Assembly (NCBI GenBank): GCA_006176705.1
Contig: QRFJ01000301.1
Coordinates: 310,001 to 374,000 of the forward strand
DNA length: 64,000 nt
Source: Cocos nucifera
Taxonomy: Eukaryota > Streptophyta > Magnoliopsida > Arecales > Arecaceae
Direction: 5' to 3'
Shown here piece after piece: positions 12,458 to 23,443 of the stretch; the stretch's first letter is position 1; each line of letters starts with the position of its first letter. Both the position numbers and the translations under genes were made by a program. The notes beneath the pieces are model-generated. The model was given only the letters and a program-made list of their open reading frames with translations, did not search any database and was not told where the DNA came from.

Positions 12458-12965
12458 CATTATAACAAAATTAAATATTAGCAATGATATTAGCAATGGC
12501 AAAAATTTTCATTACTAATAAAGCTTTTTGCCACTGCAACATCAATAAAAAAAATTGCCATCACTAATACTATTAGCAATGGTAATTTTATTATTAGTAA
12601 TGATGATTACCATCTTTAAAAGTCCAAAAAGAAATTTAAAAATATTTAAACATAAAAAATATTAGAGATGGTAAATTTAGATTATTAGTGATAAAAAATG
12701 CGCCATCGCTAATAATTTACTATTAGCAATAGCTTGATTATTATTAGCAATGGCATCAGCTACCACTAAAATTATTTAAAATTTGTAAATTTTTTATAAT
12801 TTTTAAACATAAAATATATATTAGCGATAGTAAATTTTGGCTATTAGCGATGAAAAATGCACCGTCGCTAATAATTTTTTAAAAATAATAGATTAAAAAA
12901 TAATTATTTAAAAATATTTTTGGTGATAGAATTAGCAATGGGATATATTCCATCACTAATAATCA
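12458..12965. repeat. Inner CACTA left subterminal repeats
   Basis: Repeated units of the TATTAGCAATGG / CCATCGCTAATA type in both orientations, directly after the left terminus. Some units are mutated. Confidence 0.8.
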
Positions 12966-12999
12966 AGAACACATTCTAACTATGATTTGAAATAAATTC

Positions 13000-14240
13000 C
13001 AACCTGATTTGAATACAATTTAAAATTCTGCAAAATCAATTTAATTAGACTTTGAATCCAAATCCTACTTAGATTATAAAATTTAATTAACCTCAAATTA
13101 AGTCAAAATTAATTTAATTTAATTTAATTAAAAAAAAATTAGTTTTTAATTTAGTTTTAATTTAAATCTAATTCGAATCTAATTTGAAATTTTATCAATC
13201 CTAATTTAATTAGACTTTTAATTCAAGTCCTATTTAGATCTTAAAACCTAAGTACCTTCAAAATAAGTGAAGTCTAATTAAATTTAAGCTAATTTAAATA
13301 ATTAAAAGAAAATAGTTTTTAATTTGGATTTGTTTCAAATCCAATTTAAACTTGATTCGAATCCAAATCAAAATCCTATCAATCCTAATTTAATTAAAAT
13401 TTTAATTCTAGTCCTACTTGAATAGTAAAATTTGATTATCTTTAAATTAAGTCAAGCCTAATTAAATTTAAGTTAATTAAGATTTGATCCATAATTACAT
13501 TCAAATCCAATTCGAATCTGAATTGAATCTAACTCAAAATCCTATCAAACCTAATTCAATTAGCTTCAAATCCAAATCCTACATGAATTATAAAACCTAA
13601 TTAGCCTTAAATTAAGTTAATATTAATCAAATTAAAGCTGATTTAAATCAATTAAAAAAAATAATTTTTAATTTGGATTCAGTTCGAATCTAATTTGAAT
13701 CTAATTAGAAAATAGTCAATCCTAATTTAATTAGATTTTAAAATTCAAGTCCTACATGGATAGTAAAACCTAATTACCTTCATATTAAGTCAAGCATAAT
13801 TTAATTTAATATAATTAAAATCAATTAGAAGAAAATATTTTTTAATTTAGGTTCGATCCGAATCCAATTGGAACATAATTTAAAATCCTATCTAATCTAA
13901 TTTAATTAGACTTTAAATCCAAGTCCTAACTGAATTTTAAACCAAATTATTCTAAAATTAAGTCAAGCCTAATTAAATTTGATTTGATTTAAATTAATTT
14001 AAAAAATAATTCTTAATTTAGATTCCATTCGCATCAAATTTGAATCAGATTTGAATCCAATTCAAAATTCTGTCAAATCTAATTCAATTAGACTTTGAAT
14101 CCAAGTCCTATTTACAATATTAAAATCCAATTAATCTCAAATTAGGCAAAGTCTAATTAAATTAAATCTAATTTAAATTAATTAGGACTTGATCCATAAA
14201 TTAATTAAGCTCAAAAATTTAATAAAATTTAATATTAATT
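13000..14240. repeat. AT-rich satellite-like tandem array, about 174 bp per unit, about 7 units
   Basis: A recurring block, (a)atttaattagactttnaatccaagtcctac, appears with anchors at about 13041, 13206, 13390, 13555, 13727, 13902 and 14083. The spacings are 165, 184, 165, 172, 175 and 181, with a mean near 174 bp. Units share further motifs (tcaaattaagtca, ttcgaatccaatt) and are diverged from each other. The array lies between two blocks of CACTA subterminal repeats. I do not find it in the outer copy. Confidence 0.75.
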
Positions 14241-14479
14241 TTTAATCATCTAAAAAATAATCTAGGAGAAAAAATAATATTAAAAAAATTAGTATTATCA
14301 ATGGCTTTAGCAACAATAAATACACCATCACTAATAATTTAAAAAATATTATTTTAAAAATATAATTATTAGTGATGAAAAATATATTACTGATGTTATT
14401 TAACTATAGCTAATAGTATTTTTCATATTAGTGACTGAAAAATATTATTAGTGATGGAAGCTGCCATAGCTAATAATCT
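14241..14479. repeat. Second subterminal repeat block of the inner CACTA
   Basis: TATTAGTGATGG-like units and complements resume here after the AT-rich array. The array therefore looks like an insertion or expansion inside the subterminal zone. Confidence 0.65.
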
Positions 14480-15725
14480 TCCCATCCTTGTTTTCTCCCA
14501 TCTCATCGTGCATTCTTATTTTCCCCCACACCACCACCCACCGCCCCCTCATTTTCTCCCACCCCACCACCCACCATCTCCTCATTTTTCTACCAACCCC
14601 CCTCCCATATTTGTATCCCCCACTGCTACCTTCCTCTTCCCCATCCTTCGGTCCTCCTGCCACCCCCCTCTTTCCCAATCGATGGCCTCCTCCCAGCTGT
14701 CTCCCCTCAGCTACACCTAGCCTGCCTTCTCGAGCCCTCAGCCGCCTCGCACCTCTCCATGCCCCTGGCTATCTCTCCATGGCTACACTCAACCCACCTT
14801 TTTGAGCCTCTGGCCGCAAGCTTCCAACCTCTTCCTATCTCCTTGAAACCCCAATCCACCACCCCCTCTCCCTTGCCCTTTGGTCCCTCCACCATCCCCT
14901 CTGTCCCCCCGACCACCTCCCTCGACTGCACTTAACCCACATTCTCGAGCCCCTGACTGCCTCCCACCTCTCTGAGCCTCCGAGTGCAAGCATCCAACCT
15001 TCTGCCTCTCCGAAACCTCGACCTGCCATCCACCTCTTGCCCACCCTTGGTCCCCCTGTCACCCCATCTCTCTCCCGACTAGTGGCTTCCCCCTAATTGC
15101 ACCCCTGGCCTACCTCTTTGAGCCTCCGGGCGCAAGCTCCCAGCCTCCTTCCACCTCTTCTAAATTTCAGCCCACCCACCCCTTTCCCCACCCTTCGGTC
15201 CCCCCCCGCCAACCCCTCTTTCCTTAAATTGGTGGCTTCCCTAGCTGTCTTTTCCCAGCTACACCACCTGGCCCACCTCCCCGAGCCCTTGACCACAAGC
15301 TCCTTGCCACCTCCCGCCTCCTCAAAACCCTCAGCCAGCCACCTCCCTCTCCTCCTTCCTTTGGTTTCTTGCCACCCCTCTTCCCTTAGTCGAAGGCTTC
15401 CCCCCAACTACCTCCTCTGGCTGCACCCAACCCATCTCCTCAAGCTTCCGACCGCAAGCTCTCGGCCTCCTCCCACCTCTCCCAAATCCCAGCCCGCCAC
15501 CTCCCTCTTCCCTGCCCTTCGATCCCCCCACCACCCCCTCTCTTCCCCAGCTGACGGCTTCCTCTCAGCTACCACCTCGAGCCCCTAGCTGCACCCGACC
15601 GTCTCCTGCCTCCTCATCCCACCTCCCATCTTCTTGAGTTCCAATCCACAGCCACATCCTCGAGCCTTAGTCTCAGCTCACCTATGCCTCCTTGTGCCTC
15701 AATTCCTACTTGCCAGCCCATGCCT
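14480..15725. repeat. Pyrimidine-rich tandem array, about 160 bp per unit
   Basis: The plus strand is strongly C/T-rich. A recurring block (ccttcggtccccccaccacccctctttccc) has anchors near 14647, 14878, 15046, 15192, 15359 and 15515, so spacing is mostly 146-168 bp. The long open frames on both strands here (proline/serine-rich on plus, glycine/arginine-rich on minus) follow from the composition and repetition. I do not call them genes. The reverse complement of this array is at 27840-28640 in the outer copy. Confidence 0.75.
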
Positions 15726-15839
15726 CAGTACTGTATGGTAGCCTTCTTCTATTGTAAGTATTAGTGATAGCTAATACCATCACTAAAAATTATTTTTTAT
15801 TTAAATTATATTAATTAAATATAATTAAAAATTAAATAT
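15726..15839. other. Short AT-rich spacer with one subterminal-type unit
   Basis: Contains attagtgatagctaataccatcactaa, a subterminal-type unit pair, followed by an AT-rich run. The same arrangement in reverse complement is at 27725-27840 in the outer copy. Confidence 0.5.
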
Positions 15840-16470
15840 AGGATTTGGGTCCTGGAATATAGAGCACTCGAACTGAGGGAAGGTTTGAGCAGCATTGCAA
15901 ATATGGGGTCGAGACATGCCCTGCGCACTTCGATCTTGGTGGGGTTGAGACGTGCCCTGCATGCTCTGGTTTTGGCATGTAGAGCGCTCAAACAGAGAAA
16001 AGGTTTGGGCTACAAACATGGGGCTGAGACATGCCCTGCACATTCTGGTCTTGGCATGCAAAGTGCTTGAACTGAGAGAAAATTTGGGCAACATTGCAAA
16101 CATGGGGCACATCTCATGCCCTATGCACTTCAATCTTGGCATGCATCATGCTCAAACTAAGGAAAGGTTCGAGCTGCAAACATGGAGCTAAGTGTGTCAT
16201 ACGCACTCCAGTCTTGGTATACAGAGTGCTCAAACCAAGAAAAGATTTGGACTACAAACAGGGGGCTGAGACATGCCCTGTATGTTCCAATCTTATCATG
16301 CAGAGCACTCAAACCGAGAAGGTTTGGACTGCATTGCAAATATGGGGCCGAGACGTGCCCTGCATGCTTCAATCTTAGTATGTAGAGCACTCAAACTGAG
16401 AGAAGGTTTGGACTACAAACACGGGGCCGAGACATATCCTGCACTCTCCAATCTTGGCATACAGAGCACT
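15840..16470. repeat. Tandem array with gagacatgccctgcac / cttggcatgcagagc units, about 80-115 bp
   Basis: Units containing 'ggggctgagacatgccctgcacnttc(c/t)aatcttggcat...gagcgctcaaac...gagaaaggtttgg' recur about seven times, at about 15900, 15945, 16020, 16115, 16190, 16265, 16350 and 16430 with gaps. Short repetitive open frames arise from this. A shorter, reverse-complement version is at 27480-27720. Confidence 0.65.
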
Positions 16471-16474
16471 TTGG

Positions 16475-17205
16475 TTCGGGCTTCAAGGATGGGCTCATTG
16501 TCCTTGTAAAAAATGTGTCAATAAAGAAATGTTTGATAGGGACAAAATAGCTACCCATTTTTATAGGAGTAAATTTATGCCAAATTACAAATATTAGTAC
16601 CTATATAGGGATCGACACATGGGAGACAATTGCAAGAGCTTTGGAGGCTCTACTTGTTTAAGACCTTGCTGATGTGCAAGAGCTTAATGGTGACAGGCTT
16701 GAGTAGATGATTAACACATTTGGTCTTTCATCTGATTATTGGTGGATGTCTACATAACAATCTTTTAAATTATAACCATTATAGTCATGATGGACTATAG
16801 AATTGCTATGATTATAGTCATGCTTACCCTCTATAGGGTTGCTACCCCTTAGAGGCTAAGCAAGGTTATAACTATGGCAACCCCTATAGTCCATCATGGC
16901 TATGGTGGTTGTGATCTGAAAGATTGTTACATGGACTTTCATTAATAACCAGATTAAATCCATCAAATATGCTAATCATATGCTCGAGCCTATCACTATT
17001 AAGCTTTTGCATATTAGCAAATGTATTGGACAAGTAGAGCTTTCTATCCACATATATTGTCTCCGATGTCTCCCTATGCAGGTACCAACATTTGTAGTTT
17101 GGCATAAATCTACTTCTATATGAATGGGCAACTATTATATTACTATCAAGTATTTCTCTATTGACACATCTCTTATAAAGACAACGAGCCTATTTTGAAC
17201 TAAAA
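16475..17205. repeat. Palindrome 1 made of TNP2 transposase 5' sequence (inner CACTA)
   Basis: The left arm (about 16475-16835, plus) and right arm (about 16850-17205, minus) are inverted copies with a short loop near 16842. Both encode pieces of the transposase-associated zinc-finger region that starts CACTA TNP2 proteins. On plus it reads WAHCPCKKCVN...FMPNYK, and on minus MPNYKCWYLHRETSE...DRLEHMISIFDGFNL...SPCNNLSDHNHHSHDGL. The right side continues to about 17330 with sequence whose partner is missing on the left. A transcript through it would fold into a hairpin of about 350 bp. The same palindrome is at 26270-27207. Confidence 0.8.
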
Positions 17206-17951
17206 ATGTAGCATTCCCAAAAGTATAATCATAGAAGTAAAGGACATCATTGCAAATAGAGACGGTCAAGATGCACGTCCCGTGCATGCAGACTTAGAGC
17301 TTGCCAGATGATTAGGCTGCACGAGCACATGAATTTTATTTTTAAGTTAATATTTTATTATTTTAAAAAATTTATACTTTTGATTTTTAGCTCAAGGAGG
17401 TGACTGGGGGTTCGAAGAGGCTATGATGATTGCCTATGCGAGATGCACCTAAATGGAGGTGATGCATTCTATTCTTGTTGTTATATGGTCAAGCTTGGAT
17501 GGTCAGTTACATCATAGACAACTGCTTGTAGCCATCTCACTGTACTTTGATGTAGAGAAACTTGCAATGCAGGATAAGATTGGATGGTCTGTTACATCAC
17601 TGACAACCACTTGCAGCCACCGCATGGTTAAAGGTGCAGAGAAACTTGCAATGCCTTATTTTTCAATGGCATATTTGAGCCTTTTTCATATTTTCATGTA
17701 TTGAGATTATCATGTGTTGCTAGATGAGAATTAGATAATGCCTAAATTAGAGGACTAGCAAACCAATACATTATCATGTATTATTAGATGAGAATTATTT
17801 TTCTATTGATACATTACAGATGCTAACTAACAATTTTTGTTATACGTAAGTTAAATTTTGATCATCTAGTTATATTTTGATAGATATTTTATTTGAACTA
17901 ATTTTTAGATTATCTGCTTGCTTTAATTTTTATTTTTAGAGATTATACATC
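17206..17951 (+). other. 5' region of the inner CACTA gene
   Basis: Non-coding sequence between palindrome and exon 1. It includes a stretch (17455-17640) with two similar copies of 'ggatggtcagttacatca...acaactgcttgtagcca'. The reverse complement of this region is at 25600-26269 in the outer copy and a further partial copy at 29640-29820. No gene is recognised. Confidence 0.5.
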
Positions 17952-19065
17952 ATGTCTTTCAAGAAGTCAGAGCTGTTCCAGCCAACAACAAAGCATTCGA
18001 GGAAAGAACGATCATACGGCCAGCTCGTATGGTTCTGCACAACTCATACTAGATGGTAATTAAACTTTAACACATTAAATATTATTATTTTGTCCTTTGC
18101 TAAGTAATATAACATTCTTAATACTAGATATTTTATGCTCAGGTTTGAATGATAGGGGGTCACAAGTGACCCAACGTCACACATAGTAGCGACCAGCTCA
18201 CAGATATAGAGTCATGGTCAAGGACCCACCTAGCTCATGGCACCTTCAACTCGATTGAAGGATATACTACTCATCCACATTCAGAGATGCTCGTAAGTAC
18301 TACAACTTTAATTAATATATTTAGAATTTTGCAATCCTAGAGTTAACATTTATTTTTCAAAATCAATTTTGTAGCATGTTTAGAGAATCTAGAGCATCTC
18401 ATGTGGTTACCGACATCATCCAATGCTTGATGTTGAGACTGGTGAATGAGTTTTCCAGCTGGCCATTTGAAGCTTGTGATGCAGCCTAAGAGATATTTCT
18501 GCTAAGTTAAAACTAGTTAAACTTTTAAATTCCTGATACATTGGTATTTTAATTATATATAAATACATGCTTGCTTTTATCTTGCAAGAGTACTATCGAT
18601 TCGAGACTTTCTAAGATGAGGAGACTGGTTCCCAGATCTTTGAGAAGGTGGCCACACGGAGGCTTCGAGATTGCCTCTATAGCCTTAGGCAGTCCGCCAT
18701 CCAGCACTCTAGTTCTCAGTCACTATTGAACTAGAGGTTCTTCATAGATCACTGGATGCGGGCAGACATATGGTAGGCCCTCTGCAATTAGTGAAGTAGC
18801 GAGAAGTACTCCGATAGGTGGTAGAGGGCCTGACAGAATTGGACTACCCAGCAGGATCCAATCAGGCATACGGGCAGCTCGATCAGCACACACGTTGTGG
18901 CCGATAGAATGGTAATAAATCAATACCAAAACTTTTCACTAGAATTATAAAAACTCTTATATGTATTTTTTAATTAATTTAATTTTATTATTTACTTATT
19001 GTAGATACGGTAGCAAGGTCATCCACCAGACTAGCTATAGTTGTGGTGGGCCACATGAAGAAACT
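17952..19065 (+). pseudogene. Inner CACTA PF03004-like gene, copy A, exons 1-5
   Basis: The pieces are exon 1 (MSFKKSELFQPTTKHSRK..., from 17952), exon 2 (about 18150-18295), exon 3 (about 18375-18510, NEFSSWPFEA), exon 4 (about 18590-18915, EKVATRRLRDCLYSLRQSAI...DHWMRADIW) and the start of exon 5 (about 19005-19065, YGSKVIHQTSYSCGGPH). They are separated by AT-rich intron-like sequence with GT/AG-like edges. The exon-4 region, with its W-A-L...WSS-x-x-YS...ARQN pattern, resembles the plant Ptta/En/Spm transposase family (PF03004, TNP1-like). That class is thought to bind the subterminal repeats. There are in-frame stops. Copy A breaks off at 19065, where retroelement sequence begins. Confidence 0.6.
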
Positions 19066-19392
19066 AGATCTAGGATTTCATGGGTAGATCTTAAAGCTTT
19101 TTCAAGATCATGTAGTAGAAGACTTAAATAAATTAAATATTTATTTAAATAAATATGAAAATATCCTAGATCTAAAATTTATTACATGATCAAGGCATGA
19201 GATTAAATCAGAAATTAAAAATACAAAGAAAAGATTAACATGTTGATCTCATCAACATGCTACAATACTTCATCTAATGTAGCTATAGAATAATAGATTA
19301 GATCTGATACCTAAGCAAGTTAGATGTTCTAACTTATTGATCTAGACTTGAGGATGAAGTCATGAGCCACACATGCATCCGACCTCGATAGA
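19066..19392 (-). repeat. Truncated LTR fragment of a copia-1-like element
   Basis: It begins TGAAGAAACTAGATCTAGGATTTC. It tracks the first 340 bp of the copia-1 LTR at 4827-5170, including a shared 'gttgatc..atcaacat' block and the closing 'gcatccg(g/a)cctc'. It then stops abruptly. Only one end of the LTR is present. Confidence 0.6.
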
Positions 19393-19618
19393 GTTTAAAA
19401 AGGTCAATGGTATTTGGATGAAACCTGATGAAGAAGGAAAAGAGGGACATGAGCCAGAGCCCGTGCCACAGCGTCCAACGGGTGCTCCATCTTCATCCAC
19501 TGTTAGACTAGATGAAGATCAGATTGAGGAGATAGTGCAGCACGTACATGATAGGATATCTGGTGGTCTTCCTCAGCTAATCAAAGATGCTGTGAGAGAA
19601 GTATTCGCTGAGTAGCGC
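19373..19618 (+). pseudogene. Unidentified retroelement-like ORF, C-terminal fragment (80 aa)
   Basis: An open frame with acidic, proline-containing and helical character (EGHEPEPVPQRPTGAPSS, then QIEEIVQHVHDRISGGLPQLIK...REVFAE) ends at TAG 19616-19618. It sits upstream of a polypurine tract and LTR, so it is probably the end of an element-encoded protein. I do not recognise a family. The first residues overlap the LTR fragment, so the true start is lost. Confidence 0.4.
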
Positions 19619-20307
19619 ACTTCAGCACCTATGGATCTAGCCTCATCCAACCCTCCAGAGCCTAGTGTTGATTAGGATGCATTTAGGATCCATCTAGCTA
19701 TACTTAGAGCAGTTTGATTGTAAATGTTCATGATAGGTATCTATGATATATAATATTCAAACTTCAGTATTTTGTGCACTTGAAACTATTTGTATCTATC
19801 AATGAATGAAGTTTGAATTTTTGACTTGCATTGTATCGAATTTTTCATGTGAATGAATGAAATTATCTTTTTTCATGATTGATCATATCTCTCTTTATAT
19901 TTTCCATATACTTTTTGATAATGACAAAAAAGAGAAGAAAAATGAGTATAAAATGAGAATTGAAAACATAATTAAATGAAAAGAATGGTACACTACTTAA
20001 ATGGGCACTACTTCAACAAGAATTAAATAAAAAATACACAAGCAAGTGAAATTTAATTGAAAACTATAAGTATGGAAGAAATTAGAACTCGAATTGCTAA
20101 ATTGAAACCTCATCACATAGTAAGTGGGAGCAACATAAAATTTGACTTAGATCAAACATGACTATTATATTCAGGGGGAGCATACATAAATTGATAAAAT
20201 GAATATAATGTATGAGTGAGTTAGTAAGATTGAATGAAAATATCATTTTGATATATAAAGGAAAGGTTATACTCAAAAGGTTTTGTCATCATCAAAAAGG
20301 AGAAGAT
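19619..20307 (+). other. 3' untranslated region and polypurine tract of a second copia-type element
   Basis: Non-coding sequence with 'tcagggggagcatac' (about 20170) and 'ttttgtcatcatcaaaaaggagaaga' just before the LTR. The latter is a typical SIRE/Maximus-like polypurine-tract context. No gene is seen. Confidence 0.5.
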
Positions 20308-21744
20308 TATTGATCCTAGATTGATTTTGATGATAACAAAAGCATTTGAGTATAGATTATTAAATTACTAACATTATTTATAAGGATGTGTAGTTGTAAA
20401 TTTCAAGAGCTTACAAACTCCAAGTATTCCAATTCATCAAAATGAAGATTCATTATTCAAGATTTTAGATAAGATATTTCAGATTGGATACATCTATCAA
20501 GAGATTTTAATGAAGGTTAAATCAAAGCAAAATAACAAGTCTAGCCTATAAAGTAATTCGGAGAAGAAAGAATCAAAAATAGTTTTTGGCATGCTTGGCA
20601 TGCAAATTGGGCCGACCCAGTCTGAGACTGAGCCGTCCAAGTCTCAATGGAAGCAGAAGATAGAAAGGATAGAAAGCTGAATTTTTGTGACCCAGAGGAC
20701 TGAGCCGATCCAACTGAAAACTGAGTGAGCCATCTTAGTCTCAGATAATAAAAGAAGATAGAAATAGTATTTTAATATTTCTGAGACTGAGCCGACCCAG
20801 TTGAAAATTGAGCCGACCCAGTTTGGACTAAGCTGGCCCAGTGCCTATAACAACTAGTTTCCAGTTCTACAGTTTTTTCACTCCACACATCTTTCAATGG
20901 CTATTTTGAATCTTTCAATGGCTAGATCACTTTTAGAAGTCTATGATGATGACTTATAATGGTGGGAAACTTAAGAAATACTTAAGGAAACACTTGAACC
21001 AAGAAAAATAGCTTTTGAACCAAAAAGAAAGAGCTTCCAAGCAGATTTTCAGTTTTTCAAGTGTATGAGCTAAATAGTAAAAAGGAAGGAGTATTTCTTA
21101 GAGCTTTTCTTATCTTTCCAACATCCTCAATCAGAGAGAAGTCAGGCCAATATCATTGAAGATCAACTCCTACTTCTTTCAAGCATTCAAGAGAAGAAAT
21201 CAAGCCTCCAAGCCAAGCTTCCGGATTTTCTTCTCCTAAGCTTCAAGAGTTTGATTTTATTTTGTTTACTATATTATTCATTTTTATTTCAAGTTTCTTG
21301 GGTGAGAAACTTGGGTTGGTCCAAGCCTAGAGTTGGATATTGTATGGTTGTGATTGGTAAGCCAAAGTGAAAATCAATCGGGGTTGATTGTTAGCCCAAA
21401 AAAATAATCATTGTATGGTTGTGGTTGGTGAGCTAAGGTCAAAACCAACTGAGTTGGATTGTGAGCCCAAGTAAAATAATTGGGCTGTAATTAAGCCTAG
21501 TGATTATAGTTGAATTTCTAAGTGGTCTACTTAGGGAGTGGATGTAGGTATTGAGTTTAGCACTGAACCACTATAAAATCATTGTGTTTGTGATTATGTG
21601 TTACTATTTTATTGATTTCATTCACTACAAATTACATAGCTCATTTTATTTGGTACTTAATTAGATCAATCCACTTACATCTTAAGCTTAAAATTTAAAA
21701 TACCGAATTCACCCTCCCTCTTAGAAAGCCATTCTTGGGCAACA
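20308..21744 (+). repeat. 3' LTR of a SIRE-like copia element
   Basis: It starts near TTGATCCTAGATTGATTTTGATGATAAC, directly after the polypurine tract, and ends CATTCTTGGGCAACA (21744). Length is about 1.44 kb. No partner LTR lies in the window, since the left side is replaced by the copia-1-like scrap. Confidence 0.65.
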
Positions 21745-23443
21745 CAGTTGCATGTAGTAGTGATCGCTAGCTCTAAAACATAGCACCATGGTCGAGGACC
21801 TGCTCGACTCATGGCACCTCCGACTCAATCAGAGGATAGGTAGATCATCTATATCCAGAGCCACTTATAAGTATACATGCTCAATTAATATATTTAAAAT
21901 TTAATAATTTTAGAGTTAATATTTATTCTTCAAAATCAATTTTACAGCATATTTAAAGAGCCTTCAACATCTCATGTCGTTACTGGGATCATATGCCGAT
22001 TGATGCCAGGATCGGTAAATGATTTCTCCAGTTGGCAGTCGAAAGCTCATAATGTAGTCTAGAAGATGTTTTTGGTAAGTCAAAACTAGTTTAATTTCTA
22101 AATTTTTGATATGTTGATATTTTAATTATATATTAATATATGCTTGCTTCTATCTTGCAAGAGTACTATCGATTCGAGACTCCCTAGGATGAGGAGGCTA
22201 GCTGTCAGACCTTCGAGAAAGTGGGCACATGGAGGCTCCGAGATGGCCTCTACAGCCTTAGGCAGTTTGTCATTCAGCACTTTGGATCCTAGTCACCATT
22301 GGACTGGAGGCCCTTCACGGATTATTGGATGCGGGTGGACATATGGTAGGCACTCTGCAACTAATGGAGCAGCAAGGAGTACTTCGATAGACAGTAAAGG
22401 GCTCGATAGAATTGAGCCACCCAGCATGATCTAATTAGGCACATGGGTGGCTCGATCGGCATACATATTGTGGTCGATAGACTAGTAAGAAATCAATACC
22501 AAAACTCTTCACTAAAAATATTAAAACTCTTATATACATATTTTAATTAATTTAATTTTATTATTTATTTATTATAGATATGGTAGCAAGGTCGTCCACC
22601 AGACTAGCTATAGTTATGGTGGGCCACCACCAATCTAGGAGGACTAGTGATTATTTAGTCATGATAGATCGTAATAAGAACTTCATACTTTATTTAATAA
22701 TTAAGTTATTACAAGGTCTAATTTTTATATTAGAACTAATATATTTCTAAACTATGCAAACGCATTATGCGGTATATATTGTTGAGAAGTATGGCGATGA
22801 TCTATCTTCTTAGCCCTCTTTTGACCTTGAGGGATGGCTCAGCGCCACTGGAGGGTGAGTAGGAGCTGGATTATAAGATTTGGCCATAGCTTTGACCCTC
22901 CACCATCTTGATATCCTTCGGCATCCTCACAGACTTCAACGTTCCAAACCTGGAGCAATGCACACATGGAGGAGGTCGTATAAAGGCTTTTGAGCCAGCG
23001 ACCTTAGAACCTTCTAAATGCCATCCACGATACGGTCATAGAGCTTCTCCAGGACCTACAACTACATGACCAACTGGGATCATCATCCCAACCATCATAT
23101 TAGATAAATATATTATTAAATTCTTTTATTTGTTTTAAGTTTTCATATTTAGAAGCTTTATATATTTATGTTTGAATCCAAAAAAAAGATCTAGGGGCTA
23201 AAAATTCAATCTAACCATCCAATCAATGGGTTGGGGGTGTCTATAGCTCCGTATCATCAAATGAAATGTATAGAAATAATTTATTCAAAAATTGAAGGAG
23301 TGTATCAAAAGATAAGCTTCCACATCAAAACTTACTAATATTATTTTATTTTTTTATTACAGGATACTAGGACATCCAGCTCTCATCCACCAATTGCTAG
23401 AGAGGATTAGGATGAGGAGGAGGTGGACCACGAAGAGGATTAA
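21745..23443 (+). pseudogene. Inner CACTA PF03004-like gene, copy B, exons 2-7
   Basis: After the retroelement scrap the gene restarts inside exon 2 (about 21755-21870). It continues with exons 3 (about 21945-22075), 4 (about 22160-22480), 5 (about 22578-22640), 6 (about 22760-23100; YGDDLSS...FDLEGWLSATGG, then EEVVKAFEPATLEPSKCHPRYG) and 7 (about 23364-23443, ending in an acidic EEEVDHEED-like tail). Exons 2-5 duplicate those of copy A (18150-19065) at clearly less than full identity. Stops occur in several exons. Confidence 0.6.

Noticed and set aside
14451..15588. Long proline/serine-rich and glycine/arginine-rich open frames on both strands, resembling cell-wall or glycine-rich proteins
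   Set aside because: They overlap on both strands of a degenerate tandem array with extreme strand composition, and the mirrored array at 27830-28645 gives different frames. Open length is explained by few A/T bases.
15840..16470. Regular repeats that could suggest a CRISPR-like array
   Set aside because: Plant nuclear context, units diverged, no uniform repeat/spacer structure; it is a tandem repeat within a CACTA element.
17453..17704. Plus-strand 83-codon frame upstream of the inner CACTA gene
   Set aside because: It arises from an internal near-duplication in a non-coding block also present, without the frame, in the outer copy.
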